A DNA stretch of 64,000 bases from Deltaproteobacteria bacterium (GTDB lineage: Bacteria > Myxococcota_A > Polyangia > Polyangiales > JADJMO01). The DNA lies in NCBI GenBank assembly GCA_016182965.1, contig JACPFM010000021.1, positions 1-64,000 on the forward strand, in the 5' to 3' direction. A program made the translations under genes and the position numbers. Below the pieces are notes generated by a model that made no database searches, was not told the origin of the DNA, and saw only the letters and a list, made by a program, of their open reading frames with translations. Shown one piece after another: positions 51,400 to 59,591 of the stretch (position 1 is its first letter; each line of letters begins with the position of its first letter).

Positions 51400-52092
51400 T
51401 CACCGACGTCGTCTTCGGAGCGCCTCGAGCTCGGCGCGTAGTCGCGCGTTCTCGGCCTCGACCTCCACACGTGCCGCCTCGGCGGCGTCTCGCGCTTCGG
51501 CCTCAGTGGGCACGAGCTCGTCCCCGGCAGCGTCGAGCGCGAGTCGGACGCGAAGCGACGCCCCTTCTCCGACGGCCCGCAGCCAGCAGCCGAGCGCCTC
51601 GCTTCGCACCCGGTCGCCGTGCGTCCGCTCGACCAGCCGGAAACCCTCGGCGCTCCGTCGGAACACCGTGAAGCGCGCCCTTCTCCGGCTGGTGGGCCGG
51701 GCTTCGGGATCGAACAGGACCAGCTCGTACCCGCCGATACGACCGAAAATGGCCGGGACGTCGTCGTAGTCCTTCAGCGCGTCACTGGTGACGACCTCGA
51801 GCGCGAACCTCGGAGCGGGCGTGCCCTCCCACAGCTTCCAGGAGGAGACGGCGAGGTCCTGCGAGACGCCTTCGAGGACGTAGACGTCGGGAGCGATGCG
51901 TTGGGTCGGATCGCCTTTGGCGAAGTAGATGAACGTGTCTGCACCGACGTGCGCCACGACACCGGCCTGCCGCAGGTACCGCTCGATCAGCGGTCGCAGC
52001 AGCTCGGCGATGAACCGCTGCAGCTCGTGTTCGCCCATGTGATCCGTCTCCGGATAGACCACCGGGTCGAGTGACTTCGCGCGGGCGGGCAT
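51400..52092 (-). CDS. Uma2-family (DUF820) protein with coiled-coil tail
   Basis: 230 residues from Met 52092. RIAPDVYVL supplies the metal-binding Asp, FALEVVTSDALKDYDD the Glu-V-x-S motif and YELVLFDPEARP the last strand of the PD-(D/E)XK fold. The C-terminal about 35 residues are a helix of Glu/Arg/Ala (EVEAENARLRAELEALRRR). It is related to but distinct from the Uma2 at 22567. The biological role is unproven. Confidence 0.82.
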   Translation of the reverse strand: MPARAKSLDPVVYPETDHMGEHELQRFIAELLRPLIERYLRQAGVVAHVGADTFIYFAKGDPTQRIAPDVYVLEGVSQDLAVSSWKLWEGTPAPRFALEVVTSDALKDYDDVPAIFGRIGGYELVLFDPEARPTSRRRARFTVFRRSAEGFRLVERTHGDRVRSEALGCWLRAVGEGASLRVRLALDAAGDELVPTEAEARDAAEAARVEVEAENARLRAELEALRRRRR

Positions 52093-52247
52093 CGCCCGAG
52101 AGTGTAGCTGGGAAGGACGATCGGTGGCCTTCATGGCCCCGGGTCGGCGCTCGACCAGCTCGGGTTGCGTGCGCCCCGAACTTGCTCGTCTCGTCACTCG
52201 CGTGAGCCCGCTGGCCCACGGTCGCGCCGTGCACTAGCGTACCGACG

Positions 52248-52985
52248 ATGCGCGCCGCCCTCGTCCTCTTCCTCGCCGCCTGCGGCTGTTCATCCGGCGC
52301 CGACGCGCCGGCCGCCGCGACCGACGCCGGCGCCGATGCGGCCGACGTCGCGGTCGACGCGCCCTCACCGAGCATCCGCGCGTCGCGCTACTGCGAGGTC
52401 CTCGTCGGCTTCCTCTCGGGCTCCGACATCCGCATCGACGTCTACAACACCTTCGGCCTCAACGACTGCCCGGCGGACGCGTGGGCCAAGGTCGACCCCG
52501 TCACCATCAAGGCGGAGCGCTCGGCCGACGTCGTGGTGCTCAACGGCCCGCGGCACTGGACGCTCGACGCCTTCGAGAAGTCGGCGCTGCTCGACGAGAC
52601 CAAGGTGACCTTCGGCGGCATCGAGATGCGCAAGGCGGGCGAGATCAACCTGCCGGCGGCCGAGGCGATGGCCGGCAACAAGCCGTACGTGGCCCGCAGC
52701 GTGAAGCGGAACACCACGGTGCTCTTCGCCTCGGGCAAGCCCGTCTACGAGCTGGTCGATCCGACCGGCCGCACGTTCACCATGCAAGCGTGGAGCGATC
52801 AGAAGGAGGCGCAGACCGAGGCGTCGCTCGCGGCACTCGGCTCGAAGCTGGTCCCGCCGGCGGGCTGGAGCTTCCGCACCCGCACGCTCACCGCCGATCT
52901 GCGCGTGACCGCGATCGACGGCGTCGCGACGGTGGTGCAGGACGAGCTGCTGAACACCTATCAGCTGTCGTCCGACGGACGCTGA
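52248..52985 (+). CDS. Lipoprotein, unknown function
   Basis: 245 residues with a short lipoprotein signal (MRAALVLFLAAC) and an Ala/Asp linker (DAGADAADVAVDAPSP). The mature domain (about 190 residues, two Cys) is mixed alpha/beta without a motif I know. It is divergent from the Uma2 gene. Confidence 0.75.
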   Translation: MRAALVLFLAACGCSSGADAPAAATDAGADAADVAVDAPSPSIRASRYCEVLVGFLSGSDIRIDVYNTFGLNDCPADAWAKVDPVTIKAERSADVVVLNGPRHWTLDAFEKSALLDETKVTFGGIEMRKAGEINLPAAEAMAGNKPYVARSVKRNTTVLFASGKPVYELVDPTGRTFTMQAWSDQKEAQTEASLAALGSKLVPPAGWSFRTRTLTADLRVTAIDGVATVVQDELLNTYQLSSDGR

Positions 52986-53087
52986 TCCTGAACGGGAGCG
53001 GCACGCTCGAGGCCGAGCGCTCCGGGTGCATGCTACGCTGTCGTCGTGTTCCGGCCGGTGCACCTGTCCGTGCGGAAGGGCGCTGCG

Positions 53088-53621
53088 ATGGAGCGTCGCG
53101 GGCAGCCGCGACCGGATCTCTCGCTGCTCGACGGCGTGGTGGCGTCGCCCGTGCTCGAAGCGGCACGCGCGGTCGACGCGAGGCTCAAAGAGCTCGGCAT
53201 CCGCCACGTATTGGTCGGCGGGCTCGCGGTCGGCGCGCACGGCTTCCCGCGGGCGACCAAGGACGTGGACTTCCTGGTCGGTCCCGAGGCGTTCGAGCAC
53301 CACGCGGGCGGCTTCGTCACCATGAAGCCGGGTCTTCCGGTGGCGTTCGCGAACGACGTCATCGTCGACTACCTGTTGCCCCGCGACGACGAGCCGTTCC
53401 TCGTCGACGAGAGCTTCCGCGACGAGGGCGTCGCACCCATCACCGTCCTCGTGTACCTCAAGCTCAAGTCGCCCCGGGCGAAGGATCGCGCCGACGTCAT
53501 CGAGCTCATCAAGGCGGGCATCGACGTGAAGCGGGTGAGCGCGTTCCTCGACGAACACGCCCCGGCGCTCCGTGCGTCGTTCGACGAGGCGGTGACGACG
53601 GCGCGCGCCGAGGAGGAGTGA
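53088..53621 (+). CDS. Nucleotidyltransferase-fold protein
   Basis: 177 residues from Met 53088. HVLVGGLAVGAHGFPRATKDVDFLV is the helix-G-G-A-x..D-x-D signature of minimal nucleotidyltransferases (AbiEii/DUF6036-like). It ends 16 bp from the stop of a second nucleotidyltransferase on the opposite strand. No antitoxin-like partner is evident, so a toxin role is not supported. The longer start at 53046 is possible. Confidence 0.78.
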   Translation: MERRGQPRPDLSLLDGVVASPVLEAARAVDARLKELGIRHVLVGGLAVGAHGFPRATKDVDFLVGPEAFEHHAGGFVTMKPGLPVAFANDVIVDYLLPRDDEPFLVDESFRDEGVAPITVLVYLKLKSPRAKDRADVIELIKAGIDVKRVSAFLDEHAPALRASFDEAVTTARAEEE

Positions 53622-53637
53622 CGCGCGCGAAAGGACG

Positions 53638-54255
53638 TCAACCCGACAGCACGCAGTCGACCAGCGCCGCCAGGTCTTCTTGCGTGGCGTCGGGCGAGAG
53701 CGCGCGGTCGAAGACCGCGTAGGCGTCGGGATCGTGCTTCTCGAGGAACGCGAGGCTCTGCTTCGGGCCGCGGTAGAAGCGCTTGCGGAGCCGGAACCAC
53801 GCTTCGAGCGCGTCGACGAGCAACCACGCGCGGCGATAGCGCGCCTCGACGTCGCCGCGGGCGATGCGCTGGAGCATCTTGGGGAACCACGCGCGCAGGG
53901 TCGCCTCCTCGTCGGCCGCGAGCGGCTTCGGCCCCTGGCGCTCGAACTCGGTGACGCGCGCGAGCAGCCTCGCCGCGTAGCCGCGCGTGTCTTCGAGGAC
54001 CTTGGCATCGAGCAGGCGGAGGCAGCCCTCGTCGAGCTTGTCGAAGTGCGACTCGGAGTGGATGAAGGCATCGAGCCAGGCGTCGCCGATCTCGCGCACC
54101 TCGCGGACGGTCTCGCCGTTCTGCCGCACGCCGAGCACGTCCCAGTCGCTGCCGGGCACCGCCTCGCCGCGGGCGCGCGAGCCGTAGAGCAGCACCGTGT
54201 GGCAGCCGTAGCGGTCGACGAGCACGCGACGGATTTCGGCGAGCGGATCGAGCAT
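53638..54255 (-). CDS. MNT-type nucleotidyltransferase with HEPN-like C-terminal half
   Basis: 205 residues. GSRARGEAVPGSDWD is the classical G-S-x-A-R-G..S-D-x-D nucleotidyltransferase motif. The C-terminal about 110 residues are helical with ARYRRAWLLVDALEAWF, like a HEPN domain but without the R-x4-6-H ribonuclease motif. The protein fuses what are usually two subunits (MNT antitoxin, HEPN toxin). Target unknown. Confidence 0.78.
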   Translation of the reverse strand: MLDPLAEIRRVLVDRYGCHTVLLYGSRARGEAVPGSDWDVLGVRQNGETVREVREIGDAWLDAFIHSESHFDKLDEGCLRLLDAKVLEDTRGYAARLLARVTEFERQGPKPLAADEEATLRAWFPKMLQRIARGDVEARYRRAWLLVDALEAWFRLRKRFYRGPKQSLAFLEKHDPDAYAVFDRALSPDATQEDLAALVDCVLSG

Positions 54256-54376
54256 GGCCGTCCGGAGTTACTACGCCCGTGCTCGCGAAGCACGCGCGGA
54301 CGCGCTCGCGCGCCGCCTGTGACCCGGGGTGAATCCTCCATGGGCCGGCCCGGCTCCCAGACGGGTGGAGGCGATC

Positions 54377-54757
54377 ATGAAGACGCGCGAGGTCAAGCTG
54401 GAGGGGTTCGAGAAGTTGGTCACCGAGCCGGGGATCGTGTTCCTCGACTTCTGGGCCGAGTGGTGCGGGCCGTGCCGCATGTTCGCCCCCATCTTCGAGG
54501 CGGCCGCCGCGAAGCACCCCGACATCGTCTTCGGCAAGGTCGACACCGAGGATCAGCCCGAGCTGGCGCAGGCGTTCGGCATCCGCTCGATCCCCACCCT
54601 GATGGTCTTCCGCGACGGGGTGCCGGTGTTCGGGCAGCCGGGCATGCTCCCGGCGCGGGTCCTCGAGGACCTCATCAAGAAGGTCCGCGAGCTCGACATG
54701 GATGACGTCAAGAAGAAGCTCGCCGAGCGCCAGGGCGCTGCGCAGGCGACGTCCTGA
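54377..54757 (+). CDS. Thioredoxin
   Basis: 126 residues from ATG 54377 (ribosome site GGTGGAGG). WAEWCGPC carries the redox pair Cys30/Cys33; SIPTLMVF holds the cis-Pro. It is a standard cytosolic thioredoxin with a slightly extended charged C-terminal helix. The next gene, a cytochrome-rhodanese lipoprotein, starts 64 bp downstream, so both may serve thiol/sulfur redox chemistry. Confidence 0.93.
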   Translation: MKTREVKLEGFEKLVTEPGIVFLDFWAEWCGPCRMFAPIFEAAAAKHPDIVFGKVDTEDQPELAQAFGIRSIPTLMVFRDGVPVFGQPGMLPARVLEDLIKKVRELDMDDVKKKLAERQGAAQATS

Positions 54758-54821
54758 GGGCTCGCACCCCGGCCGACTGAACCGCTTGTCGGGGCGCGCG
54801 CATCGGGCCAACCTCTGGCCC

Positions 54822-55862
54822 ATGCGCGCGTTCCGTTTTGCGGCCGTCCCGGTTGCTGCGGCCGTCGCCCTGGCGCTCGCCTGCAGCCCCGATCGCTCCG
54901 AGGAGGAGCGCCTCGCGCGCGGCGCCGCGACCTACTCGCGCTACTGCGCGCTGTGTCACGGCGATCGGGGTCAGGGGTACGTGGCCGACAACGCCAACGC
55001 GCTCGCCCACCCCGAGTTCCTCAAGAGCGCGACCGACGATCTGCTCCGCCGGGCGATCGCGCGCGGGCGCCCCGGCACCACGATGAGCGGCTGGAGCTCG
55101 TCGGCCGGCGGTCCGCTGAGCGACGGCGAGGTCGACGATCTCGTGGTGTTCCTCCGCTACTGGCAGCAGGAGGACTCGGTCGACATCCACCACCTGAAGA
55201 TCACCGGCGAGGTCGCCCGCGGCGAGCCCGTGTACGCCGACCATTGCGAGGAGTGCCACGGCAAGCGCGGCTCCGGCGGCACGCACATCTCCATCGCCAA
55301 CCCCGAGCTCCTCGCCAGCGCGAGCGACGGCTTCCTCAAGCGCGCCATCCAGAAGGGCCGCTACGGCACGCCGATGCCAGGGTTCATCCGCGATCTGACC
55401 CCGCAGCAGATCGACGATCTGGTGGTGTTGATCCGCAGCTGGCAGCGTCCGCCGGTCGACGCGTCGCTCGAGCGCCCCGACGCGACCGCGCCGGCGGTCC
55501 TCAACCCCACCGGGCCCGAGGCGACGTTCGCCGAGGGGAGGTTCGCGAAGGTCGACGACGTCAAGCGCGAGCTCGATCGCGGCGCGAGGCTCGTCATCCT
55601 CGATGCGCGTCCGCCCAGCGACTACGTGTTCGAGCACATCGCCGGCGCGATCTCTGCGCCGTTCTACGAGGTCGACGCGCACGCCGCGCGCATCCCCAAG
55701 GACGTCTTCGTCGTCACCTACTGCGGCTGCCCCCACGCCGAGTCGGGCGCCGCCCTCGATGCGCTCGCCCGCAAGGGCTACACGAGGCTCCGCGTGCTCG
55801 ACGAGGGCTACTTCGTCTGGAAGGGCCGCGGCTACCCGACCGCGAAGGGCATCCGGCCCTGA
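54822..55862 (+). CDS. Diheme cytochrome c fused to rhodanese, lipoprotein
   Basis: 346 residues: lipoprotein signal with Cys21 (VALALAC), two class I cytochrome c domains (CALCH at 42-46 and CEECH at 142-146, each with a distal Met region TTMSGW or TPMPGF), then a rhodanese domain (LVILDARPPSDYVFEHIAGA and an active loop VTYCGCPHAES). The joint presence of electron-carrying hemes and a persulfide/sulfurtransferase domain suggests periplasmic sulfur oxidation or delivery. It follows thioredoxin on the same strand. I do not know a characterised protein with this fusion. Confidence 0.85.
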   Translation: MRAFRFAAVPVAAAVALALACSPDRSEEERLARGAATYSRYCALCHGDRGQGYVADNANALAHPEFLKSATDDLLRRAIARGRPGTTMSGWSSSAGGPLSDGEVDDLVVFLRYWQQEDSVDIHHLKITGEVARGEPVYADHCEECHGKRGSGGTHISIANPELLASASDGFLKRAIQKGRYGTPMPGFIRDLTPQQIDDLVVLIRSWQRPPVDASLERPDATAPAVLNPTGPEATFAEGRFAKVDDVKRELDRGARLVILDARPPSDYVFEHIAGAISAPFYEVDAHAARIPKDVFVVTYCGCPHAESGAALDALARKGYTRLRVLDEGYFVWKGRGYPTAKGIRP

Positions 55863-55989
55863 GCCCTCGCCCACGAGCGCGATCCCGCTGCCGGGTGTTC
55901 AGGTAGGCCGATGTCGCCCGCAGGAGCGTCTCCGCCTCGCATCAGGTGTCTTGTCAAACGGGGGCGTTGCCGCGCATCGTCGAGAGCAG

Positions 55990-57195
55990 ATGCCCGATCG
56001 TCCGCTGAACATCCTCTGCCTCGGCTGCTTCAACACCGGTGACAAGTTCATCGAGCAGGCGCGCGCGCGGGGCGCCCGCGTGTGGGTGCTCACCAAGGAG
56101 ACCTACCTGCGCAAGAAGAAGTGGCGCCGCGATCTGCTCGAGGACGTGATGGCCGAGCCGGACGACGCGTCGCTCCAGCACACGATCAACACCGTGAGCT
56201 ACCTCGCCCGCACGCTGCGCTTCGACCGGATCATCCCGTTCGACGACGTCGAGGTCGACGCCGCGGCGCGCCTGCGCGAGCACCTGCGCGTCCCCGGCAT
56301 GGGCGACACGCGCGCGCGCGTCTTCCGCGACAAGCTCGCCATGCGCATCCGCGCGGTCGAAGAGGGCGTGCCGGTCCCCGATTTCGTGGGGATCATCCAC
56401 CACGACGACATCCGCGACTTCACGCAGCGCGTGCCGGCGCCGTGGATGCTCAAGCCGCGCACCGAGGCGTCGAGCACCGGGATCCAGAAGATCCAATCGG
56501 CCGACGAGCTGTGGGCGGCGATCGAGAAGCTCGGCGATCGGCAGTCGCACTTCCTCCTCGAGAAGTACTTGCCCGGCGAGGTCCACCACGTCGACTCGAT
56601 CGTCACCGAGGGGAAGGTCGTCTTCGCCGAGGTGCACAAGAACGGCGTCCCGCCCTTCGACGTCTCGCACGGCGGCGGCGTGTTCAGCACCTACACCGTC
56701 GAGCGCGGCTCCGACGACGAGAAGGCGCTGAAGGCGCTCAACGAGAAGATCCTCACGCGCTTCGGCCTGCTCCGCGGCGTGTCGCACCTCGAGTACATCA
56801 AGGGGCGCGACGGGGTGTTCTACTTCCTCGAGGCCGGCGCGCGCGTCGGCGGCGCGCACGTCGCCGACGTCGTCGAGGCGGCCACCGGCATCAACCTGTG
56901 GGCCGAGTGGGCCGACATCGAGATCGACAAGGGCGAGGTCCCCTACGTGCTGCCGAAGCAGCGCTACGAGTACGCGGGCCTCATCCAGAGCCTCGCGAAG
57001 CAGGAGTCGCCCGATCTGTCGAAGTACGACGATCCCGAGGTCGTCTTCCACGTGAACGATCCGCACCACGCCGGTCTGGTGGTGCGCTCGCCGAGCCACG
57101 CGCGCGTGGTCCAGCTGCTCGACGCGTACGCGCGCCGCTTCGGCGAGGACTTCCTCGCGGTGATGCCGCACTACGAGCTGCCGCCGCAGCGTTGA
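55990..57195 (+). CDS. ATP-grasp domain protein (first of a pair)
   Basis: 401 residues with an N-terminal pre-ATP-grasp Rossmann-like domain (LNILCLGCFNTGDKFIEQA), the ATP-grasp core (WMLKPRTEASSTGIQKI, FLLEKYLPGEVHHVDSI) and the metal-binding end FYFLEAGARVGGAHVADV. ATP-grasp enzymes ligate a carboxylate to an amine or thiol through an acyl phosphate. The partner gene begins 31 bp downstream. Substrates cannot be read; carnosine-synthase- or peptide-ligase-like chemistry is the inference. Confidence 0.88.
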   Translation: MPDRPLNILCLGCFNTGDKFIEQARARGARVWVLTKETYLRKKKWRRDLLEDVMAEPDDASLQHTINTVSYLARTLRFDRIIPFDDVEVDAAARLREHLRVPGMGDTRARVFRDKLAMRIRAVEEGVPVPDFVGIIHHDDIRDFTQRVPAPWMLKPRTEASSTGIQKIQSADELWAAIEKLGDRQSHFLLEKYLPGEVHHVDSIVTEGKVVFAEVHKNGVPPFDVSHGGGVFSTYTVERGSDDEKALKALNEKILTRFGLLRGVSHLEYIKGRDGVFYFLEAGARVGGAHVADVVEAATGINLWAEWADIEIDKGEVPYVLPKQRYEYAGLIQSLAKQESPDLSKYDDPEVVFHVNDPHHAGLVVRSPSHARVVQLLDAYARRFGEDFLAVMPHYELPPQR

Positions 57196-57226
57196 TGAAC
57201 GCGAGATCACCCGGGGGGAGCCTTCC

Positions 57227-58561
57227 GTGATCCGAAACGCCCTGACTAGCTCCGACGAGGTCGAGCCGCTCTTCGCAGAGGGACACCCGCTGCGGCGGCT
57301 CGTGCGCCCCACGTTCGACACCATCCGGCGGACGTTCCGCGATCTGTGCGTGAGCGCCATCTGGATCGACGACAGCTACGACCCGAGCCGCGAGGGCTTC
57401 CGCCCGTCGTACGACAAGCTCTACGGCCCCGGCTCGGCGAGCATGATGCCCTTCGTCGCGAGCTGGATGTCCACCGGACACGACGCCGATCACGGCGCGC
57501 TCCGCGACGACAACCTGGTGCTGCTGCCCGCCGACGTCGACAAGACCATCGTCGAGTATGCGCGCCGAATCGGGCTGCTCGGCGCGCACGCGTACGTCGG
57601 CGACATCCACGAGCTGAAGCGCGCCGTCCGCGCGTCGGGGCGGAGAGTCTACTCGATCGACGACCTCGGCCCCGACTTCGACGACCACTCGGTGATCGGC
57701 TCCGAGCTGTCAGCGTGGCTCAACTCCAAGGAGCGCCTCTCGACGATCACGCGTCACGCGCCCGCCGAGGTGGTCAAGGACATGTACGACGCGACCCTCG
57801 CCGACTACCAGGCGATGCGTCGCGATGGCGGCAGGGTGTTCCTCAAGACCTGCAACACCGAGTCGGCCGGCGCCGGCGTGTTCATCGCGGACAGCGCGGA
57901 GCAGTTCGAGGCCCACCTCGCGACGATCCGCGACAAGCAGCGGCGCTACGGGCTCAGTCGCAAGCTGGTGATCCAGCCCGAGATCACGGGGCGCAACCGG
58001 AGCTTCCAGGTGCTGCTCGATCCGTCGGCGCGCGATCGCATCCAGGTGATCGCGCTGACCGATCAGCTCGTCGAGGCCGACGGCAAGACCTACAAGGCCT
58101 CGATCAACCACCCGATCACGCGCGAGAACGTCGAGCCGATCGGCGCCGCGATCCTCGACATGGTCGATCGCATCTGGGCGAAGCACCCCGAGGCGTTCGG
58201 CTTCCTGATGTCCGACTACTTCGAGACGAAGGACGGCCCGATCATCTACGACCCGGGCATCCGGCCCACCGGCAACACGGCGACGGCGATGGCCTATTTC
58301 CTCGCGCGGAAGCTCACCGGCGAGGACCTGTTCGCGAGCCTAATCCACCTGCACACCAAGGTGCCCGGGCTCGACTACGGCCGGTTCGCCGAACAGGTCG
58401 GCTCGCTCGTCGACCCCGGAAACCTCGTGCGCGAGCGGCGCGCGCTCTTGCCCTGGGGGTGGAACGCCGTGCAGGGCTTCGGGATGCTGATCGGCGTCGC
58501 CGCCAACGAGGCGGAGTTCGGGCGCATGCGCGACGAGCTCGCGGGCCGGGAATGGAGCTGA
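57227..58561 (+). CDS. ATP-grasp-like ligase (second of a pair)
   Basis: 444 residues, start GTG 57227 after GGGGGGAG. FLKTCNTESAGAGVFI, KLVIQPEITGRNRSFQVL and FGFLMSDYFETKDGPIIYDPGIRPTGNT make a divergent ATP-grasp fold. It is a different subfamily from the gene before it, so the operon encodes two unlike ligases, a common core of small peptide-like natural-product or modified-amino-acid pathways. No carrier protein, transporter or regulator is next to it. Confidence 0.78.
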   Translation: MIRNALTSSDEVEPLFAEGHPLRRLVRPTFDTIRRTFRDLCVSAIWIDDSYDPSREGFRPSYDKLYGPGSASMMPFVASWMSTGHDADHGALRDDNLVLLPADVDKTIVEYARRIGLLGAHAYVGDIHELKRAVRASGRRVYSIDDLGPDFDDHSVIGSELSAWLNSKERLSTITRHAPAEVVKDMYDATLADYQAMRRDGGRVFLKTCNTESAGAGVFIADSAEQFEAHLATIRDKQRRYGLSRKLVIQPEITGRNRSFQVLLDPSARDRIQVIALTDQLVEADGKTYKASINHPITRENVEPIGAAILDMVDRIWAKHPEAFGFLMSDYFETKDGPIIYDPGIRPTGNTATAMAYFLARKLTGEDLFASLIHLHTKVPGLDYGRFAEQVGSLVDPGNLVRERRALLPWGWNAVQGFGMLIGVAANEAEFGRMRDELAGREWS

Positions 58562-58588
58562 GGCTTCGGCCGGCATGAATTTCCCCCC

Positions 58589-58745
58589 CCCCGGCCTGAT
58601 GGCCGGGGCACCGACTGCACCTCAAGGCCGGGGGATGAACCCCGGCCTTCACGTCATTGCAGGACTGGTGCTCGCTTCGCTCGCGGCTGTCGCCGCATGA
58701 CTCCGGCAAGCCAGGCAGCGACAGCTTCATCAGCCCGGGGGGCTA
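58589..58745. repeat. Palindromic intergenic repeat element
   Basis: Two hairpins, CCCCGGCC-TGAT-GGCCGGGG (58589-58608) and AAGGCCGGGG/CCCCGGCCTT (58624-58649, loop GATGAA), are followed by a segment with AAGCCAGGCAGCGACAG shared with the element at 14549 (AAGCCAGGCTAGCGAC). GGGGCACCGAC is shared too. It may also terminate the ATP-grasp operon. Confidence 0.6.
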
Positions 58746-58762
58746 TCTGCTGTCAGCCTCGG

Positions 58763-59575
58763 TCAGCAGGCGGCGGCGAGCTGCTCGGCGATGCCGCGCG
58801 CCACGCCCTCGGCGTCGTCGAAGCCGCCGATCTCGCGGAGCTGCGCGCCGGCGACCGCCCGCGCGATCTCTTCGGCGGTCTCGAACGGGTGGCCGGCGTC
58901 GCCGCGCCACGCCATGACCAGCGTCGGCGCGCGCACCGACGAGAGCGCCTCGCGCGGCGGCAGATCGCTCTCGGCGGCGCCGCGGAGCACGCGCTCGAGC
59001 GCGACCGGCTCGGCGGCGCGCAGGTGATCGAACATCACCTGGATCGGCGGCGGCAGCCCGCCCTCGAACGCAGGCTCGATCGCGCGCTGGACGACGCGCG
59101 CGACCTCGGTCGGGCCGCCGACCGAGACCAGCTCGCGATAGGCCCTCTGCTGCGGAGGGCGGGTGTGCCAGGCGGTCGGCGGCGCGAGCAGCACGAGGCC
59201 GGCGATGCGCTCCGGCGCGCGCACCGCGGCGTGCAGCGTGATCGCCGCGCCCATCGAGATGCCGCCCGCGACGAAGCGCTCGAACCCGAGCGCGTCGGCG
59301 AGCGCGAGCAGCTCGTCGCCGAGCGCCTCCCAGCGGTGGTGCTCCCAGCGCTCCGCCGGCGGCGTGCGGCCGTGCCCGCGGGTGTCCCAGCGGACCACGG
59401 AGGCGCCCTCGATGCGGTTGAGCGCGTCGCCGATCGCGCTGTGATCGTCGACGTCGATCGGGTGGAAGATCCCGTGCGTCCAGATCAGCGGGACACCCTG
59501 GCCGTACCGACGGACCCGCACCGGCCCCCTCGGAAGCCGGACCTCTTGCTCGGTGCACGTCAAGGTGGCGCGCAT
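58763..59575 (-). CDS. Alpha/beta hydrolase
   Basis: 270 residues with the hydrolase pattern: IWTHGIFHP (oxyanion HG), VVRWDTRGHGRTPP, the nucleophile elbow GGISMG (Ser) and a late TLVMAWRGDAGHPF carrying the acid Asp and a His nearby. It is a typical soluble esterase or lactonase-like enzyme; substrate unknown. It is 16 bp downstream of the protein kinase stop on the same strand, so co-transcription is likely. Confidence 0.85.
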   Translation of the reverse strand: MRATLTCTEQEVRLPRGPVRVRRYGQGVPLIWTHGIFHPIDVDDHSAIGDALNRIEGASVVRWDTRGHGRTPPAERWEHHRWEALGDELLALADALGFERFVAGGISMGAAITLHAAVRAPERIAGLVLLAPPTAWHTRPPQQRAYRELVSVGGPTEVARVVQRAIEPAFEGGLPPPIQVMFDHLRAAEPVALERVLRGAAESDLPPREALSSVRAPTLVMAWRGDAGHPFETAEEIARAVAGAQLREIGGFDDAEGVARGIAEQLAAAC

Positions 59576-59591
59576 CCTAGCAGACGGGCCT

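Noticed and set aside
53088..54255. The two nucleotidyltransferases as a toxin-antitoxin pair
   Set aside because: They are convergent, not in one operon, and the HEPN-like half lacks the R-x4-6-H nuclease motif.
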